Shown: positions 1 to 9,049 of the stretch, piece by piece | Position numbering within the stretch: position 1 is the first letter of the stretch | Layout: each line of letters starts with the position of its first letter | Assembly: GCA_029861795.1 (NCBI GenBank) | Contig: JAOTYS010000160.1 | Coordinates: 1-9,224 of the forward strand | DNA from: Gammaproteobacteria bacterium | Lineage (GTDB): Bacteria > Pseudomonadota > Gammaproteobacteria > Arenicellales > JAOTYS01 | Direction: 5' to 3' | DNA length: 9,224 nt | Notes under the pieces: generated by a model | Seen by the model: only the letters and a program-made list of their open reading frames with translations | The model's database searches: none | What the model was told of the DNA's origin: nothing | Translations under genes and position numbers: made by a program

Positions 1-97
1 TTATATCCCGCTCAGCGGCGTCAAAAGAGACATCATCGATTGCAAGCAGTCCCCCAAAACGCATGGTTAGGTGTTCGACCTGCAACAGAGCGGTCAT
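1..97 (-). CDS. livG: LivG-type ABC transporter ATPase, N-terminal fragment (cut by window edge)
   Basis: Only the first 32 codons are present; the gene continues beyond position 1. The visible peptide starts MTALLQVEHLTMRFGGLLAI and continues with DDVSF. This is the typical N-terminal beta-strand region of LivG ATPases (family pattern LxVxxLxxRFGGxxAxxxVSF), ending before the Walker A motif. In the complete family, LivG and LivF are the two cytoplasmic ATPases that power branched-chain amino acid uptake through LivH and LivM. The ATG at 97-95 has GGAG 10 nt upstream (111-108). It lies 46 nt after the livM stop in the same orientation, so it is probably in the livHMGF operon. The identity is supported mainly by context plus the short motif, because no catalytic motif is in view. 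Confidence 0.85.
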   Translation of the reverse strand, partial: MTALLQVEHLTMRFGGLLAIDDVSFDAAERDI

Positions 98-143
98 GCT
101 CTCGCAACTCCAGCGTTTGCCTGATCCGTCATGTGCTTTACTG

Positions 144-1625
144 TCACTTGCTCTTGGGCATGAGCCGAATAGTTGGTTCCCGATGTGCCAGCAGGCCGCG
201 CGGTCTCCATACCATGATCGCGACCATCGCGGCGCCAAAAGCCAACATGCGGTACTGCTGCAACTCGCGAAAGAATTCTGGAAGACCAATCAGCAAGATG
301 GCAGCGAACACCACACCAATCTGGCTCCCCATGCCACCCAGCACCACAATTGCGAGGATGATGGCAGATTCAATAAAGGTGAAACTCTCGGGGCTGATGA
401 AGCCCTGACGGGTTGCGAAGAACGACCCCCCAAACCCGCCGAACATCGCGCCAATAGCAAAGGCTGTGAGTTTGGTGTTGCGTGGATTAATGCCAAGACT
501 GCGGCAGGCCACTTCGTCTTCGCGCAAGGCTTCCCAGGCTCGCCCGACCGGTAACTTACGTATGCGCAGTGTGAACGCATTGGTCAACAGCGCCAGAATC
601 AATATCAAGTAATAGAGAAAGATAATACGGTCGATCGGCGAATACGTCAGATCGAAGAAACTGTGAAATGTCTCTGTGCCTTCCGGCGCGCTGCGAGTAA
701 GGGGCAACCCAAAGAATGTCGGTCTCGGAATACCGGAGATGCCGTCGGGTCCGTTGGTAAACTCGTACCAGTTGAGCAGGATGACACGTACCATCTCGCC
801 AAACCCGAGGGTCACGATGGCAAGATAATCGCCCCTGAGACGCAGCACCGGAAATCCCAGAATAATTCCAGCGAACGCCGACATTATTCCGGCGAACGGC
901 AAACAGATCCAAAACCCCATATCAAAATATTGGGCAAGCAACGCGTAGCTATACGCACCCACCGCATAGAACGCGACGTAGCCCAGGTCCAAAAGCCCAG
1001 CAAGACCCACCACGATATTGAGGCCCCAACCGAGCATGATGTAAGTCACGACTAAGATTGCGATATCAAGAAGTCTGCGATCGGCAGCCGGAAGAAAAGG
1101 AAAAATGATAGCAAGCCCTAACAGTATGGGACCGACGAAACGCGCCGACTGCTGCACTCTAGCGCCGACCCGATCCATCACATCTGCGCGTTGTTCGCCT
1201 GCCGCAGTCGGCTGTTGATGCCAAAGGATCCATGCCGCCCGCGCAGCAAGCCCCAAGGCAAAGAGCATAATTAGCCAGTTCACCACAGCACTGCCGAACA
1301 GCAACAAGCGTACGTACTGTGGTTGGGTGATTAAGATAACAATTCCGATGACTGCAATCGGAAGCGCGACGACCAACACCAGTAGCGGGCGCTGCTCACG
1401 CAGCAAGACCACCCCCATGCGACCGAAGAATGCAAGTACCGTTGCGGTAACTACAGCCCCGAAACGCTGGATGATACTTAGCCCGCCGGGAACGTCTTCG
1501 ATCTTAAATCCGAGTAGCCCGAAGCACAGCGCAAACACCACCGCGGCGATCGCAGCAGCCTCCTTAAGCACCTTAGGTATATCGAGGCCGGTGTGTAAGA
1601 TGACTGTTGTCTGGGTGACGGCCAC
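144..1625 (-). CDS. livM: Branched-chain amino acid ABC transporter permease LivM
   Basis: This is an integral inner-membrane permease of the LivM family, which pairs with LivH to form the channel for leucine/isoleucine/valine-type substrates. It is 493 aa from the GTG start chosen here. The C-terminal two thirds carry the family signatures: [20 protein letters not shown] at about 201-220, [17 protein letters not shown] at about 261-277, and the cytoplasmic EAA-like loop [20 protein letters not shown] at about 361-380, which contacts the ATPase. The end is [11 protein letters not shown]. Residues 20-190 add several hydrophobic segments (LivM N-terminal domain), which makes it longer than the roughly 420-aa enterobacterial proteins. 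The frame is open to a TTG at 1646 with no ribosome site. The GTG at 1625 has AGAAGG upstream (1643-1638), though with a long 12-nt spacing. It starts 7 nt after the livH stop, so the two are almost certainly cotranscribed. Substrate specificity cannot be read from the permease. Confidence 0.93.
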   Translation of the reverse strand: MAVTQTTVILHTGLDIPKVLKEAAAIAAVVFALCFGLLGFKIEDVPGGLSIIQRFGAVVTATVLAFFGRMGVVLLREQRPLLVLVVALPIAVIGIVILITQPQYVRLLLFGSAVVNWLIMLFALGLAARAAWILWHQQPTAAGEQRADVMDRVGARVQQSARFVGPILLGLAIIFPFLPAADRRLLDIAILVVTYIMLGWGLNIVVGLAGLLDLGYVAFYAVGAYSYALLAQYFDMGFWICLPFAGIMSAFAGIILGFPVLRLRGDYLAIVTLGFGEMVRVILLNWYEFTNGPDGISGIPRPTFFGLPLTRSAPEGTETFHSFFDLTYSPIDRIIFLYYLILILALLTNAFTLRIRKLPVGRAWEALREDEVACRSLGINPRNTKLTAFAIGAMFGGFGGSFFATRQGFISPESFTFIESAIILAIVVLGGMGSQIGVVFAAILLIGLPEFFRELQQYRMLAFGAAMVAIMVWRPRGLLAHREPTIRLMPKSK

Positions 1626-1632
1626 TGGAAGT

Positions 1633-2547
1633 CTACACCTTCTCAATATCGGGTTTGCCTAGCAATCCGGTAGGACGAAATATCAAAACCAGTACTAATA
1701 TCGAGAACGCTGCCACGTCCTTGTATTCCACGGTAAAGTATCCCGACCAGAACGCCTCGATGAGTCCAATCAACAGCCCACCCAGCATGGCCCCCGGTAA
1801 AGACCCGATCCCACCCAATACCGCTGCGGTAAAGGCCTTAATCCCCGCGAGGAATCCAATGTAGAAATCGATCACCCCGTAGTTGACCAAGAACATCAGC
1901 CCCGCTACCGAAGCGAGGGATGCTCCCATGACGAAAGTTAGAGATATCGTGCGGTCGACATTGATCCCGATAAGCGAAGCCATCCCAAGATCCTGTTGAC
2001 ATGCTCGCTGCGCGCGGCCCAGTGCCGTACGATTGATCAACACGGTAAACCCCACCATCAGACAGATGGTCAGTACAATGATCAAAATCTGTAGATAGCT
2101 CAAGGTAACTGTGAACGGACCATCTTGCAGGAACTGCAATCCACCCTTTACAACAGGCTGTAGTGGCTTAATACGAGCGCCTTGTAGTAATTGGACGTAG
2201 TTCTGCAAAAATATCGACATTCCTATCGCTGTAATCAACGCTGCTAATCTAGGGGAATGACGCAGCGGACGGTAGGCGACGCGCTCCAACGCCCAACCGT
2301 ACACCGAGGTAAGCAACATGGTGACAATCAGGACAATGATCAACGCAAGTGGTGCCCAACCCAAGCCCGTGAGCCCTAGTATCAGAAACGTAATGATCGA
2401 CACAAAGGCGCCGATCATGAACAACTCGCCGTGGGCAAAATTGATCATTCCGATAATGCCGTAGACCATCGTATAACCGATGGCGATCAACCCATAGATC
2501 ATGCCTAGGGTGGCACCATTAATTAGCTGCTGAAGAAAGTAGCCCAT
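1633..2547 (-). CDS. livH: Branched-chain amino acid ABC transporter permease LivH
   Basis: 304 aa, the usual LivH length, highly hydrophobic with about eight predicted membrane segments. The N-terminus contains [20 protein letters not shown] (residues 19-38) followed by [10 protein letters not shown], the strongest LivH signature. Residues 175-196 ([12 protein letters not shown] then MASLIGINV) form the cytoplasmic loop that docks to LivG/LivF. The [19 protein letters not shown] stretch is at 239-257 and the end is [11 protein letters not shown]. It is a permease subunit of a branched-chain amino acid importer in the inner membrane. The ATG at 2547-2545 has GAGG 8 nt upstream. It is the first recognisable gene of the liv cluster: livM follows 7 nt downstream, and no binding-protein gene precedes it. 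Related systems carry other amino acids, amides or urea, so the substrate is inferred from family only. Confidence 0.95.
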   Translation of the reverse strand: MGYFLQQLINGATLGMIYGLIAIGYTMVYGIIGMINFAHGELFMIGAFVSIITFLILGLTGLGWAPLALIIVLIVTMLLTSVYGWALERVAYRPLRHSPRLAALITAIGMSIFLQNYVQLLQGARIKPLQPVVKGGLQFLQDGPFTVTLSYLQILIIVLTICLMVGFTVLINRTALGRAQRACQQDLGMASLIGINVDRTISLTFVMGASLASVAGLMFLVNYGVIDFYIGFLAGIKAFTAAVLGGIGSLPGAMLGGLLIGLIEAFWSGYFTVEYKDVAAFSILVLVLIFRPTGLLGKPDIEKV

Positions 2548-2809
2548 CTATACGGCCTCAATATGGCAAGCGGGCCAAGCTCAACGGCTGATACTTAGGC
2601 ACAGCTCAATGCCCGCCGCTTCATTCGCCCTGTTCAAGATTTGGACTAGGTGCAACACCGCCGAGTTGCTCAGCCTTGTCATCGGCTTGTTGTATCACCC
2701 TTCACGCCTAGGTTTTACCATTTTCCACGCATCGCTGCACCGTGAGACGTCCACACGGTCCCCTCTTCATTGTTATGACCGGCCGCAGCGGCCTGTTTGC
2801 TAGCCAGAA
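2548..2809. other. Intergenic region between the lipoprotein gene and livH
   Basis: These 262 nt presumably hold the end of the upstream transcription unit and the livH promoter. I see no confident -35/-10 pair. There is one GC-rich perfect inverted repeat, GGCCGC-A-GCGGCC at 2781-2793, starting 17 nt after the lipoprotein stop codon at 2810. It could act as a transcription-ending or mRNA-stabilising hairpin, but no U-run follows it on either strand. A closed 33-codon minus-strand frame (2682-2581) has no ribosome-binding site and is probably chance. Confidence 0.4.
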
Positions 2810-3274
2810 TTAGCCATCGTGTAGCTGAACGGGATGATATCCGGGGCCGACGACGGGAGGATACTTAGGTAGGATCGTTTGATCGACGTCGGAGCGGAAG
2901 GTCTTGCTGTAGGTTGCGATGACGTGCTGATCGGTGGCGCCTAGCAGCCGTAACTCAACGCGATAATCGCGATTAGCCTCTATCCCTTCGACAGGCGGTG
3001 TACGGAAAACATACTGCGTCCGCCCCCATTCGGCAGTCTGCCGAATCACCAACGGTTTGCCGCCACTTGGATTTTCAAATACCGATTCAATAATTGTGCC
3101 ATCGGGGATACGACGCACCGGCTTGGCAACGAATCCATAATCGGCTTGCGCCAGGCGATAATTGAAGATGAACCCGCCACCCATGAATTCCAGATAGGGT
3201 TTGTCGTCGCTGTCTTCTGCACACGCAACCAAGAAGACTATCGCCAGCAATGCCAGTCTCTTGGTCGGCCGCAT
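2810..3274 (-). CDS. Predicted small lipoprotein of unknown function
   Basis: 154 aa. The N-terminus MRPTKRLALLAIVFLVACAE is a classic lipoprotein signal: basic residues 2-6, a hydrophobic core at 7-16 and a lipobox LVAC with Cys18 as the lipidated residue. Position +2 is Ala rather than Asp, so by the enterobacterial sorting rule it would go to the outer membrane. The mature part (about 136 aa) has no transmembrane segment or catalytic motif that I recognise. It has MGGGFIFNYRLAQADYGFVA at about 31-50 and alternating beta-like stretches (VIRQTAEWG, YVFRTPPVEG, YRVELRLLG), suggesting a small beta-sandwich. It ends with a proline-rich tail (PKYPPVVGPGYHP). I recall similar uncharacterised proteins in Proteobacteria but know no function. 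The ATG at 3274 is the only possible start near the signal, since an in-frame TAA lies nine codons upstream. It sits 62 nt downstream of metH on the same strand, so readthrough is possible, but nothing ties it to methionine metabolism. Confidence 0.82.
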   Translation of the reverse strand: MRPTKRLALLAIVFLVACAEDSDDKPYLEFMGGGFIFNYRLAQADYGFVAKPVRRIPDGTIIESVFENPSGGKPLVIRQTAEWGRTQYVFRTPPVEGIEANRDYRVELRLLGATDQHVIATYSKTFRSDVDQTILPKYPPVVGPGYHPVQLHDG

Positions 3275-3336
3275 GCATTCAGCATACCGCGCTTATCGTT
3301 AAGGTACCAATACGAATCTCCGCACTAGTAAATGGC

Positions 3337-6300
3337 TCACGCTGCCCGTGACACCGGCGCCCGATCATAGCCCAGCACCGGAGCAAGCCACCTTTCCACC
3401 TCTTCTACCGTCATTCCTTTGCGACGCGCATAATCCTCAATCTGATCCCTTTGCACTTTGCTCACGCCAAAATATCGACTCTCGGGATGCGAGAAATACA
3501 AACCGCTCACTGTGGATGCCGGTTGCATGGCAAAGTTGTCGGTCAACCTGACACCTATACTCTTCTCAGCATCCAACAGGTCGAACAGGATTCCCTTTTC
3601 AGTGTGATCCGGACAAGCGGGGTACCCGGGTGCAGGGCGGATCCCAAGATATTTCTCTCTTATCAGCGCAGCATTATCAAGACTCTCATCCGGTGTGTAG
3701 GCCCAGAACTCTTTGCGTACTCGCTCGTGCATACGCTCGGCCAAAGCCTCCGCCAGTCGGTCCGCCAGCGCTTTCGCCATGATGGCGCTGTAGTCATCAT
3801 TGTTGCGTTCGAATTCAGCAGCGATTGTATCAACCCCAAAACCAGCAGTAACAGCGAATGCACCGAGGTAATCGACCGCACCACTTTGAGTCGGCGCGAG
3901 AAAATCCGCGAGTGCGAGATTCTTGCGTCCCCGGTCACGCACCAACTGCTGACGCAAGGTATGAAACACTGCCAGACAGGAATCCTCTTGTTCGCCTGCG
4001 TAGACCTCGATGTCATCGGACGCTGTGCTTGCAGCGGGCCAAAATCCGATTACCGCGCGCGCCGTGAACCATCTGTTATCGACAATTTGCCCTAGCATTC
4101 GCTCCGCGTCTTGAAACAGATCTCTGGCTGCCTGCCCCACTTTGTCGTCGTCTAGGATTCGAGGATATACGCCGGCGAGATCCCAAGTACGAAAGAATGG
4201 TGTCCAATCGATGTAATCGACGAGGTCCGCCAAATCATACTCATCGAACACCTTTAAACCGGTAAATGTAGGTACCGGCGGAACATACCCTTCCCAGTCG
4301 ATCACAAAACGGTTGGCGCGCGCTTCTAGAAGACTTGCATGTTTGGCATTGTTGCGCTGCGCGGCGCGTTGACTGCGAATCTCCTCATATTCACCTCGGA
4401 TGGTATCTGCAAACGCATCGCGATGTTGGCCCACCAACTTAGTCACCACCCCAACTGCTCGTGATGCATCGGGGACATACACCACGCTACCACTGTAATG
4501 CGGCTCTATCTTGACCGCCGTATGGACACGACTTGTGGTCGCCCCGCCGATCAACAAAGGCAGCTTGAAATTTTGCCGCTCCATTTCGGAAGCCACATGA
4601 CACATCTCCTCCAGGCTTGGGGTAATGAGTCCCGACACACCGATGATATCGGCATTTTGGCTACGCGCCGTTTCAAGAATCTTAGCGCTTGGCACCATCA
4701 CGCCCAGATCGATCACCTCATAGTTATTACAACGCAGCACAACGCCAACAATATTCTTGCCGATATCGTGCACATCCCCCTTTGCAGTGGCGAGCACGAC
4801 TTTTCCCGCGTTCTTTCTTGTGCCGTTTTGTTCTCTGTCAGCCTCCATGAACGGCTCGAGATGCACGACAGCCTTTTTCATCACCCGCGCGCTCTTGACC
4901 ACTTGCGGCAAAAACATCTTGCCCGAACCGAATAAGTCGCCGACGACATTCATGCCATCCATTAACGGTCCTTCGATCACATCCAAAGGACGTCGTGCAT
5001 CGACACGCGCTTGTTCCGTGTCCTCAATAATGTACTCATCGATGCCATGCACCAGTGCGTGAACCAGCCGCTGTTCTACACTCAGCTGCCGCCAGCCTAA
5101 ATCTTCTGTCTTAACGCGCGCCTCGCCTTTAACATTGTCGGCAAGCTCGAGTAAGCGCTCGGTGGCGTCAGGTCTACGATCGAATACCACGTCCTCGATC
5201 CGTGTCTTGAGCTCCGGTGCAATATCTTCATATACCGGTAACTTACCCGCATTGACGATGGCCATATCGAGGCCCGCTTCGATGGCATGGTAGAGAAAAG
5301 CCGAATGCATCGCCTCGCGAAGCGCATTATTGCCCCGGAAAGAAAACGACAAATTGGACACGCCGCCCGACACTCTGACGTGCGGAAGTTTCTGCTTGAT
5401 CAACCGAGTCGCCTCGATGAACGCCTTGGCGTATTGATTGTGCGCTTCGATGCCGGTGGCGACGGCAAATATATTGGGATCGAAAACAATATCCTCTGGC
5501 AGAAAACCCACTTCCTCAACCAGACTACGATAAGCGCGTTCACAGATTTGAAACTTGCGTTCTACGGTTTCCGCCTGACCCTGCTCATCGAAGGCCATCA
5601 CCACAACAGCCGCGCCATAGCGCTTAACCAACCTGGCGTGCTTGAGAAATAGATCTTCCCCTTCCTTCAGGCTGATGGAGTTTACAAATCCTTTGCCCTG
5701 GACACATTTGAGCCCAGCCTCGATCACTGACCACTTCGACGAATCAATCATCACCGGGACACGGCTGATGTCAGGTTCGGCGGCAATCAAATTAAGAAAA
5801 CGCTGCATAGCAGCTTCCGAGTCCAACATGCCTTCATCCATATTGACGTCGAGGATCTGGGCACCGTTTTCTACCTGCTCGCGGGCAATACTAAGTGCAG
5901 TATCGTAGTCATCCTCAGCGATCAACTTCGCAAACTTGGCAGACCCGGTTACATTGGTGCGCTCACCAATATTGACGAACAGGCTGTCCGCATCGATAGT
6001 GGCAGGCTCAAGCCCCGACAAGCGGCAGGCGATGGGAAGCTTGGGAATGCTCCTCGGTTGATGCGCAGTGACCGCCTCGGCAATAGCGCGGGTATGCTCT
6101 GGGGTCGTGCCACAACAACCGCCGACTACGTTCACCAACCCAGCTTGCGCAAACTCCTCCAACACGCCAGCCATATAGTGAGGCGAGTCGTCGTATTCAC
6201 CCATTTCGTTGGGTAATCCCGCGTTTGGATGAACACTCACATAGGTATCGGCCACTTTAGCGAGCGCAGCGACATACTGGCGCAAGTCTTGTGCGCCAAG

Positions 6301-7050
6301 CGCACAGTTCAGACCCACCACTAAGGGTCTAGCGTGGCGGATTGAATACCAGAACGCCTCGGTAGTTTGTCCGGATAAGGTACGCCCACTTTGATCTGTG
6401 ATGGTGCCCGAGACGAAGACAGGTAACTCGACATTGTTTGCGTCAAAGTATTCGTCTATAGCAAACAAAGCCGCTTTCGCATTCAGGGTGTCGAACACCG
6501 TTTCCACCATCACTATGTCGACCCCGCCCTCGACCAAACCCGAAAGTGCTTCGGAATAAATGGCACGTAACTCGTCGAAAGTCACACTGCGATAACCCGG
6601 GTCGTTCACGTCCGGCGACAGGGATGTGGTACGGTTGGTTGGTCCCAAAACGCCTGCGACCCATCGGGGACGCTTCTGGGTGGTGTATTCGTCGGCCACT
6701 TCACGGGCAAGTCGTGCGGCAGCCTCGTTTAACTCATACGCCAAGGACTCAAGACCGTAGTCGGCTTGAGAGATCGCATTGGAGTTGAAGGTGTTGGTCG
6801 CAATGATATCAGCGCCTGCCTCCAGATATTGACGATGAATGCCGCGTATTGCATTCGCCTGGGTCAGTGTCAGCAGATCGTTGTTACCCCGCAACTCGGT
6901 TGGGTGATCCGCGAAGCGAGAACCTCGGAAGTCATCTTCTCCAAGCACCAACGCCTGAATCATCGTCCCCATCGCGCCATCCAGAATGAGAATGCGCTCG
7001 GCCATTGCACCGCGCAGCGACGCGTCTTGCAGTTTCGAGGGTGATGTCAT
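3337..7050 (-). CDS. metH: Cobalamin-dependent methionine synthase MetH
   Basis: This cytosolic enzyme transfers a methyl group from 5-methyl-THF to homocysteine through bound cobalamin, giving methionine and THF. It is 1237 aa from the chosen start (E. coli about 1227), with all four modules present. The homocysteine domain (about 15-335) has zinc ligands Cys249 (NCALG) and Cys312/Cys313 (GGCCGTTP). The pterin domain starts near 358 ([13 protein letters not shown]). The B12 cap and Rossmann domains (about 650-885) contain DVHDIGK with cobalt-ligand His761 and Asp759, plus ITPSLEEM with Ser812, matching E. coli His759/Asp757/Ser810. The C-terminal reactivation domain has the AdoMet-binding motif [15 protein letters not shown] from about 1138. 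The frame is open back to an ATG at 7107, but that lies inside metF. The ATG at 7050 comes one base after the metF stop, with GGA 4 nt upstream, so translational coupling is likely. No key residue is missing. Confidence 0.97.
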   Translation of the reverse strand: MTSPSKLQDASLRGAMAERILILDGAMGTMIQALVLGEDDFRGSRFADHPTELRGNNDLLTLTQANAIRGIHRQYLEAGADIIATNTFNSNAISQADYGLESLAYELNEAAARLAREVADEYTTQKRPRWVAGVLGPTNRTTSLSPDVNDPGYRSVTFDELRAIYSEALSGLVEGGVDIVMVETVFDTLNAKAALFAIDEYFDANNVELPVFVSGTITDQSGRTLSGQTTEAFWYSIRHARPLVVGLNCALGAQDLRQYVAALAKVADTYVSVHPNAGLPNEMGEYDDSPHYMAGVLEEFAQAGLVNVVGGCCGTTPEHTRAIAEAVTAHQPRSIPKLPIACRLSGLEPATIDADSLFVNIGERTNVTGSAKFAKLIAEDDYDTALSIAREQVENGAQILDVNMDEGMLDSEAAMQRFLNLIAAEPDISRVPVMIDSSKWSVIEAGLKCVQGKGFVNSISLKEGEDLFLKHARLVKRYGAAVVVMAFDEQGQAETVERKFQICERAYRSLVEEVGFLPEDIVFDPNIFAVATGIEAHNQYAKAFIEATRLIKQKLPHVRVSGGVSNLSFSFRGNNALREAMHSAFLYHAIEAGLDMAIVNAGKLPVYEDIAPELKTRIEDVVFDRRPDATERLLELADNVKGEARVKTEDLGWRQLSVEQRLVHALVHGIDEYIIEDTEQARVDARRPLDVIEGPLMDGMNVVGDLFGSGKMFLPQVVKSARVMKKAVVHLEPFMEADREQNGTRKNAGKVVLATAKGDVHDIGKNIVGVVLRCNNYEVIDLGVMVPSAKILETARSQNADIIGVSGLITPSLEEMCHVASEMERQNFKLPLLIGGATTSRVHTAVKIEPHYSGSVVYVPDASRAVGVVTKLVGQHRDAFADTIRGEYEEIRSQRAAQRNNAKHASLLEARANRFVIDWEGYVPPVPTFTGLKVFDEYDLADLVDYIDWTPFFRTWDLAGVYPRILDDDKVGQAARDLFQDAERMLGQIVDNRWFTARAVIGFWPAASTASDDIEVYAGEQEDSCLAVFHTLRQQLVRDRGRKNLALADFLAPTQSGAVDYLGAFAVTAGFGVDTIAAEFERNNDDYSAIMAKALADRLAEALAERMHERVRKEFWAYTPDESLDNAALIREKYLGIRPAPGYPACPDHTEKGILFDLLDAEKSIGVRLTDNFAMQPASTVSGLYFSHPESRYFGVSKVQRDQIEDYARRKGMTVEEVERWLAPVLGYDRAPVSRAA

Positions 7051-7051
7051 G

Positions 7052-8029
7052 TCATCCGGTGACCGCGGTAGCCTCAAGATTTGAGCTATCTTGAGGACGG
7101 ATTCCAAGGATGTGGCAAATCGCTGTGGCGAGTTCAGAGCGATTCAAGGTATAGAAATGAAACTCGGACACTCCGTTGTCGACGAGTCTGGTGCACAATT
7201 CGGCAGTGACAGTGGCCGCAACGAGTTGACGGATATCTGGGGCGCTATCGAGACCTTCAAACAGGCTCGCCAACCAGGCAGGCACCGTTGCGCCACAACG
7301 TGCAGCGAATTCGTTCACCTTAGCGAAATTAGTCACGGGCAAAATACCGGGAATCAATGGCACCGTAATGCCGGCCGCCACCACGCGATCACGAAACCGT
7401 AAATAGGTATCGATATCAAAAAAGAACTGAGTTATAGCGCGCTTGGCGCCAGCATCGATCTTGCGCTTGAGGTTATCCAGATCTGCCTGCGCAGAGCTAG
7501 CCTGGGGATGAACTTCGGGATACGCCGCAACGCTGATCTCGAAATCTCGCCGCGCGGTTATCCCTGCCACGAGGTCCGCAGCGTTTATATATCCATATGG
7601 GTGGGATTCGAACATGTCGGCCCCCGCCGGTGGATCACCACGCAGTGCCACAATATGACGCACACCCGCCTCCCAATAGGCCTCTATCACTTCATCCACC
7701 TCGGCCCGACTGGCACCAACACAAGTTAGGTGGGCTGCGGGTGTGATAGAGGTTTCTTTTATGATCCGTTTAACCGTGTCGTGTGTCCGGTTCCGAGTAG
7801 AGCCACCTGCCCCATAGGTCACTGAAACAAACTTCGGTCGTAGTGGCGCTAACCTCTCGATCGACTTCCACAAACTCTCCACGGATTGCGCAGAGTGCGG
7901 AGGGAAGAACTCAAACGATACTGAAATTCTGCGCCGCAGTGGCGCGACACGCAAAGGTGGTCGTCGCTTCAGGCGATCAGATGTTTCTCTCACGCTCTGA
8001 TAGAGCGCATCAAGTTTCTTTTCGTCCAC
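7052..8029 (-). CDS. metF: 5,10-methylenetetrahydrofolate reductase MetF
   Basis: This FAD enzyme reduces 5,10-methylene-THF to 5-methyl-THF, the methyl donor used by the adjacent metH product. It is 325 aa from the GTG start, slightly longer than E. coli MetF (296 aa) because of a charged N-terminal extension of about 35 residues before the barrel. Visible signatures are SVSFEFFPP with catalytic Glu40, [37 protein letters not shown] with Asp132 (equivalent to E. coli Asp120), [33 protein letters not shown] with Gln202, PGILPVTN, and [21 protein letters not shown] near the C-terminus. The frame extends to an ATG at 8080, inside the upstream regulator gene. The GTG at 8029 is preferred because AAGAGG (8042-8037) sits 7 nt upstream. 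This GTG overlaps the regulator stop as TAGTG, so the pair is very likely translationally coupled. Confidence 0.96.
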   Translation of the reverse strand: MDEKKLDALYQSVRETSDRLKRRPPLRVAPLRRRISVSFEFFPPHSAQSVESLWKSIERLAPLRPKFVSVTYGAGGSTRNRTHDTVKRIIKETSITPAAHLTCVGASRAEVDEVIEAYWEAGVRHIVALRGDPPAGADMFESHPYGYINAADLVAGITARRDFEISVAAYPEVHPQASSAQADLDNLKRKIDAGAKRAITQFFFDIDTYLRFRDRVVAAGITVPLIPGILPVTNFAKVNEFAARCGATVPAWLASLFEGLDSAPDIRQLVAATVTAELCTRLVDNGVSEFHFYTLNRSELATAICHILGIRPQDSSNLEATAVTG

Positions 8030-9006
8030 TATGCCGCCTCTTGGTGTGTTGTGGTTTTGATTTCCATTGCACTTGCGCACCAGACTGAAACTGTGAGCTG
8101 TTTACGCGAAGTTCCGCTTCGACTCGTTAAGTGATTTGTACTCACAAAAGGCAACCCGGCTGCGTTCAACCACCCCCTGACCTCTTCATCGCTGAACCCT
8201 AAGCGCCGGTGAGCAAACTCGGTGCGCAGGAATTCAAGCTGATGCGGTGCGAAGTCCACGATCAACAAACGCCCACTGGCTTTCAGGGTTCGCGCTGCTG
8301 CCGCTACCGCTTGAGCGGGATTGTCGAGAAAGTGCAATACATGATGAATCACTACCACATCCATGGAAGCGGGCATCCCTGGCAAATGGAAGATATCGCC
8401 GTGGCGTACCTGGCAATGGGTCAGTCTGACTGACTCGAGATGGGCGCGGGCGATGGCCAGCATTTCGCGACTCAGGTCGATACCGAGGCCGCGTTTGATG
8501 CGTGATCCGAACACTTCTAATACGCGCCCGGTGCCGGTACCGAGATCAAGCAAGTCATCAATCTGCATGTCGGACACCGCATTTTCCATCGCCCGCTCAA
8601 CTTTCGATTCGGCTACATACAGACGCCGAATACGGTCCCAGTATTTTGCGTTGTCGCGAAAGTACACAGCCGCCGCAGCAGCATGTTCCTGACACACCGA
8701 TTCAAGTCGCTCTAAGTCACTCCCCAACGCTGAATCGTCAGGGGAGATCCAACTGATCACCGACCTAGCGATTTCTGCTGCGATACCATGATCAGTGACA
8801 CGATAAAACACCCAGGTTCCTTCCTGATGCCGATCTACTAGACCCGCTTCGCAAAGAAGCTTGAGATGACGACTGACGCGGGGCTGACTCTGACCCAGGA
8901 TGCGCGTGAGTTCGGAAACAGTTAGTTCGTTACGCGCAAGAATCGCGAGCAATCGTAACCGACTGGGCTCGCCGGCAGCTCGTAAGGCATCAAGTAAGGC
9001 TCTCAT
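8029..9006 (-). CDS. sahR: SahR-like regulator: ArsR winged helix fused to SAM/SAH-binding methyltransferase domain
   Basis: 325 aa. Residues about 1-75 form an ArsR-type winged helix (EPSRLRLLAILARNELTVSE, then SQPRVSRHLKLLCEAGLVDR as the recognition helix and GTWVFYRV as the wing). The ELCVCDL metal-binding motif of arsenic/zinc sensors is absent. Residues about 110-255 form a class I methyltransferase fold: DLLDLGTGTGRVLEVFG (152-167, motif I), acidic Asp177 in GIDLSREML, GDIFHLP (203-209), DVVVIHHVLHFLDNP (216-230) and GRLLIVDF. This matches the published description of SahR, a repressor whose effector domain derives from SAM-dependent methylases, which releases DNA on binding SAH and controls ahcY, metE/metH, metF and metK. 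It is the first gene of the metF-metH operon and lies just downstream of an inverted-repeat operator, implying autoregulation. The ATG at 9006 has GGA 9 nt upstream. A catalytically active methyltransferase is a less likely alternative. Confidence 0.88.
   Translation of the reverse strand: MRALLDALRAAGEPSRLRLLAILARNELTVSELTRILGQSQPRVSRHLKLLCEAGLVDRHQEGTWVFYRVTDHGIAAEIARSVISWISPDDSALGSDLERLESVCQEHAAAAAVYFRDNAKYWDRIRRLYVAESKVERAMENAVSDMQIDDLLDLGTGTGRVLEVFGSRIKRGLGIDLSREMLAIARAHLESVRLTHCQVRHGDIFHLPGMPASMDVVVIHHVLHFLDNPAQAVAAAARTLKASGRLLIVDFAPHQLEFLRTEFAHRRLGFSDEEVRGWLNAAGLPFVSTNHLTSRSGTSRKQLTVSVWCASAMEIKTTTHQEAA
8037..8042 (-). promoter_or_regulatory. Ribosome-binding site deciding the metF GTG start
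   Basis: The minus strand reads AAGAGG here, 7 nt before the GTG at 8029. The site lies within the last codons of the regulator gene, and the metF GTG shares its first G with the regulator TAG stop. This spacing favours GTG over the in-frame upstream ATG at 8080 and suggests reinitiation or coupling between the two genes. Confidence 0.7.
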
Positions 9007-9024
9007 CCAAGACTATCCAACATT

Positions 9025-9036
9025 TTGATCGATCAA
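9025..9036. repeat. 12-bp perfect palindrome TTGATCGATCAA overlapping the operator
   Basis: This palindrome shares the ATCAA half-site (9032-9036) with the 18-bp inverted repeat. Three ATCAA/TTGAT half-sites in alternating orientation therefore lie at 9045-9049, 9032-9036 and 9025-9029. It may be a second, mutually exclusive or cooperative regulator site within the leader. It also holds two GATC sequences. Confidence 0.5.
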
Positions 9037-9049
9037 TGATTACATTGAT
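9032..9049. promoter_or_regulatory. 18-bp inverted repeat, probable SahR operator
   Basis: The minus strand reads ATCAATG-TAAT-CATTGAT, a perfect 7-bp inverted repeat with a 4-nt spacer. Its first base is the last base of the -10 hexamer, and it covers the predicted start site. A dimeric ArsR-family repressor bound here would block RNA polymerase. The symmetry and position are seen directly; assignment to SahR is inferred from the adjacent gene and from ArsR-family operator habits. Confidence 0.7.

Noticed and set aside
63..554. Plus-strand open frame of 163 codons
   Set aside because: It is antisense to livM and the livG start, and the peptide resembles no family.
2581..2682. 33-codon minus-strand frame upstream of livH, with about a third Leu/Ile/Val, suggesting an attenuation leader peptide
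   Set aside because: There is no ribosome-binding site, no run of adjacent Leu/Ile/Val codons, and no alternative terminator/antiterminator hairpins after it. The enrichment is only modest.
2781..2793. GGCCGC-A-GCGGCC inverted repeat as an intrinsic terminator
   Set aside because: Neither strand has a U-run after the stem and the loop would be very small, so it is mentioned only as part of the intergenic region.
3276..3320. Possible promoter TTGGTA-18-TATGCT for the lipoprotein gene
   Set aside because: Both hexamers are weak (four of six matches), and the -10 would lie only 6 nt before the ATG, requiring a nearly leaderless transcript.
3451..4095. Long open frame on the plus strand (214 codons)
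   Set aside because: It lies wholly antisense to the activation domain of metH, which is strongly conserved. The translation (rich in Arg, Ser, Cys, no family motif) looks like a shadow.
9007..9048. Cobalamin, SAM or SAH riboswitch ahead of the metF-metH operon
   Set aside because: The predicted leader is about 36 nt and consists mostly of the operator repeats, too short and too simple for these RNA classes.
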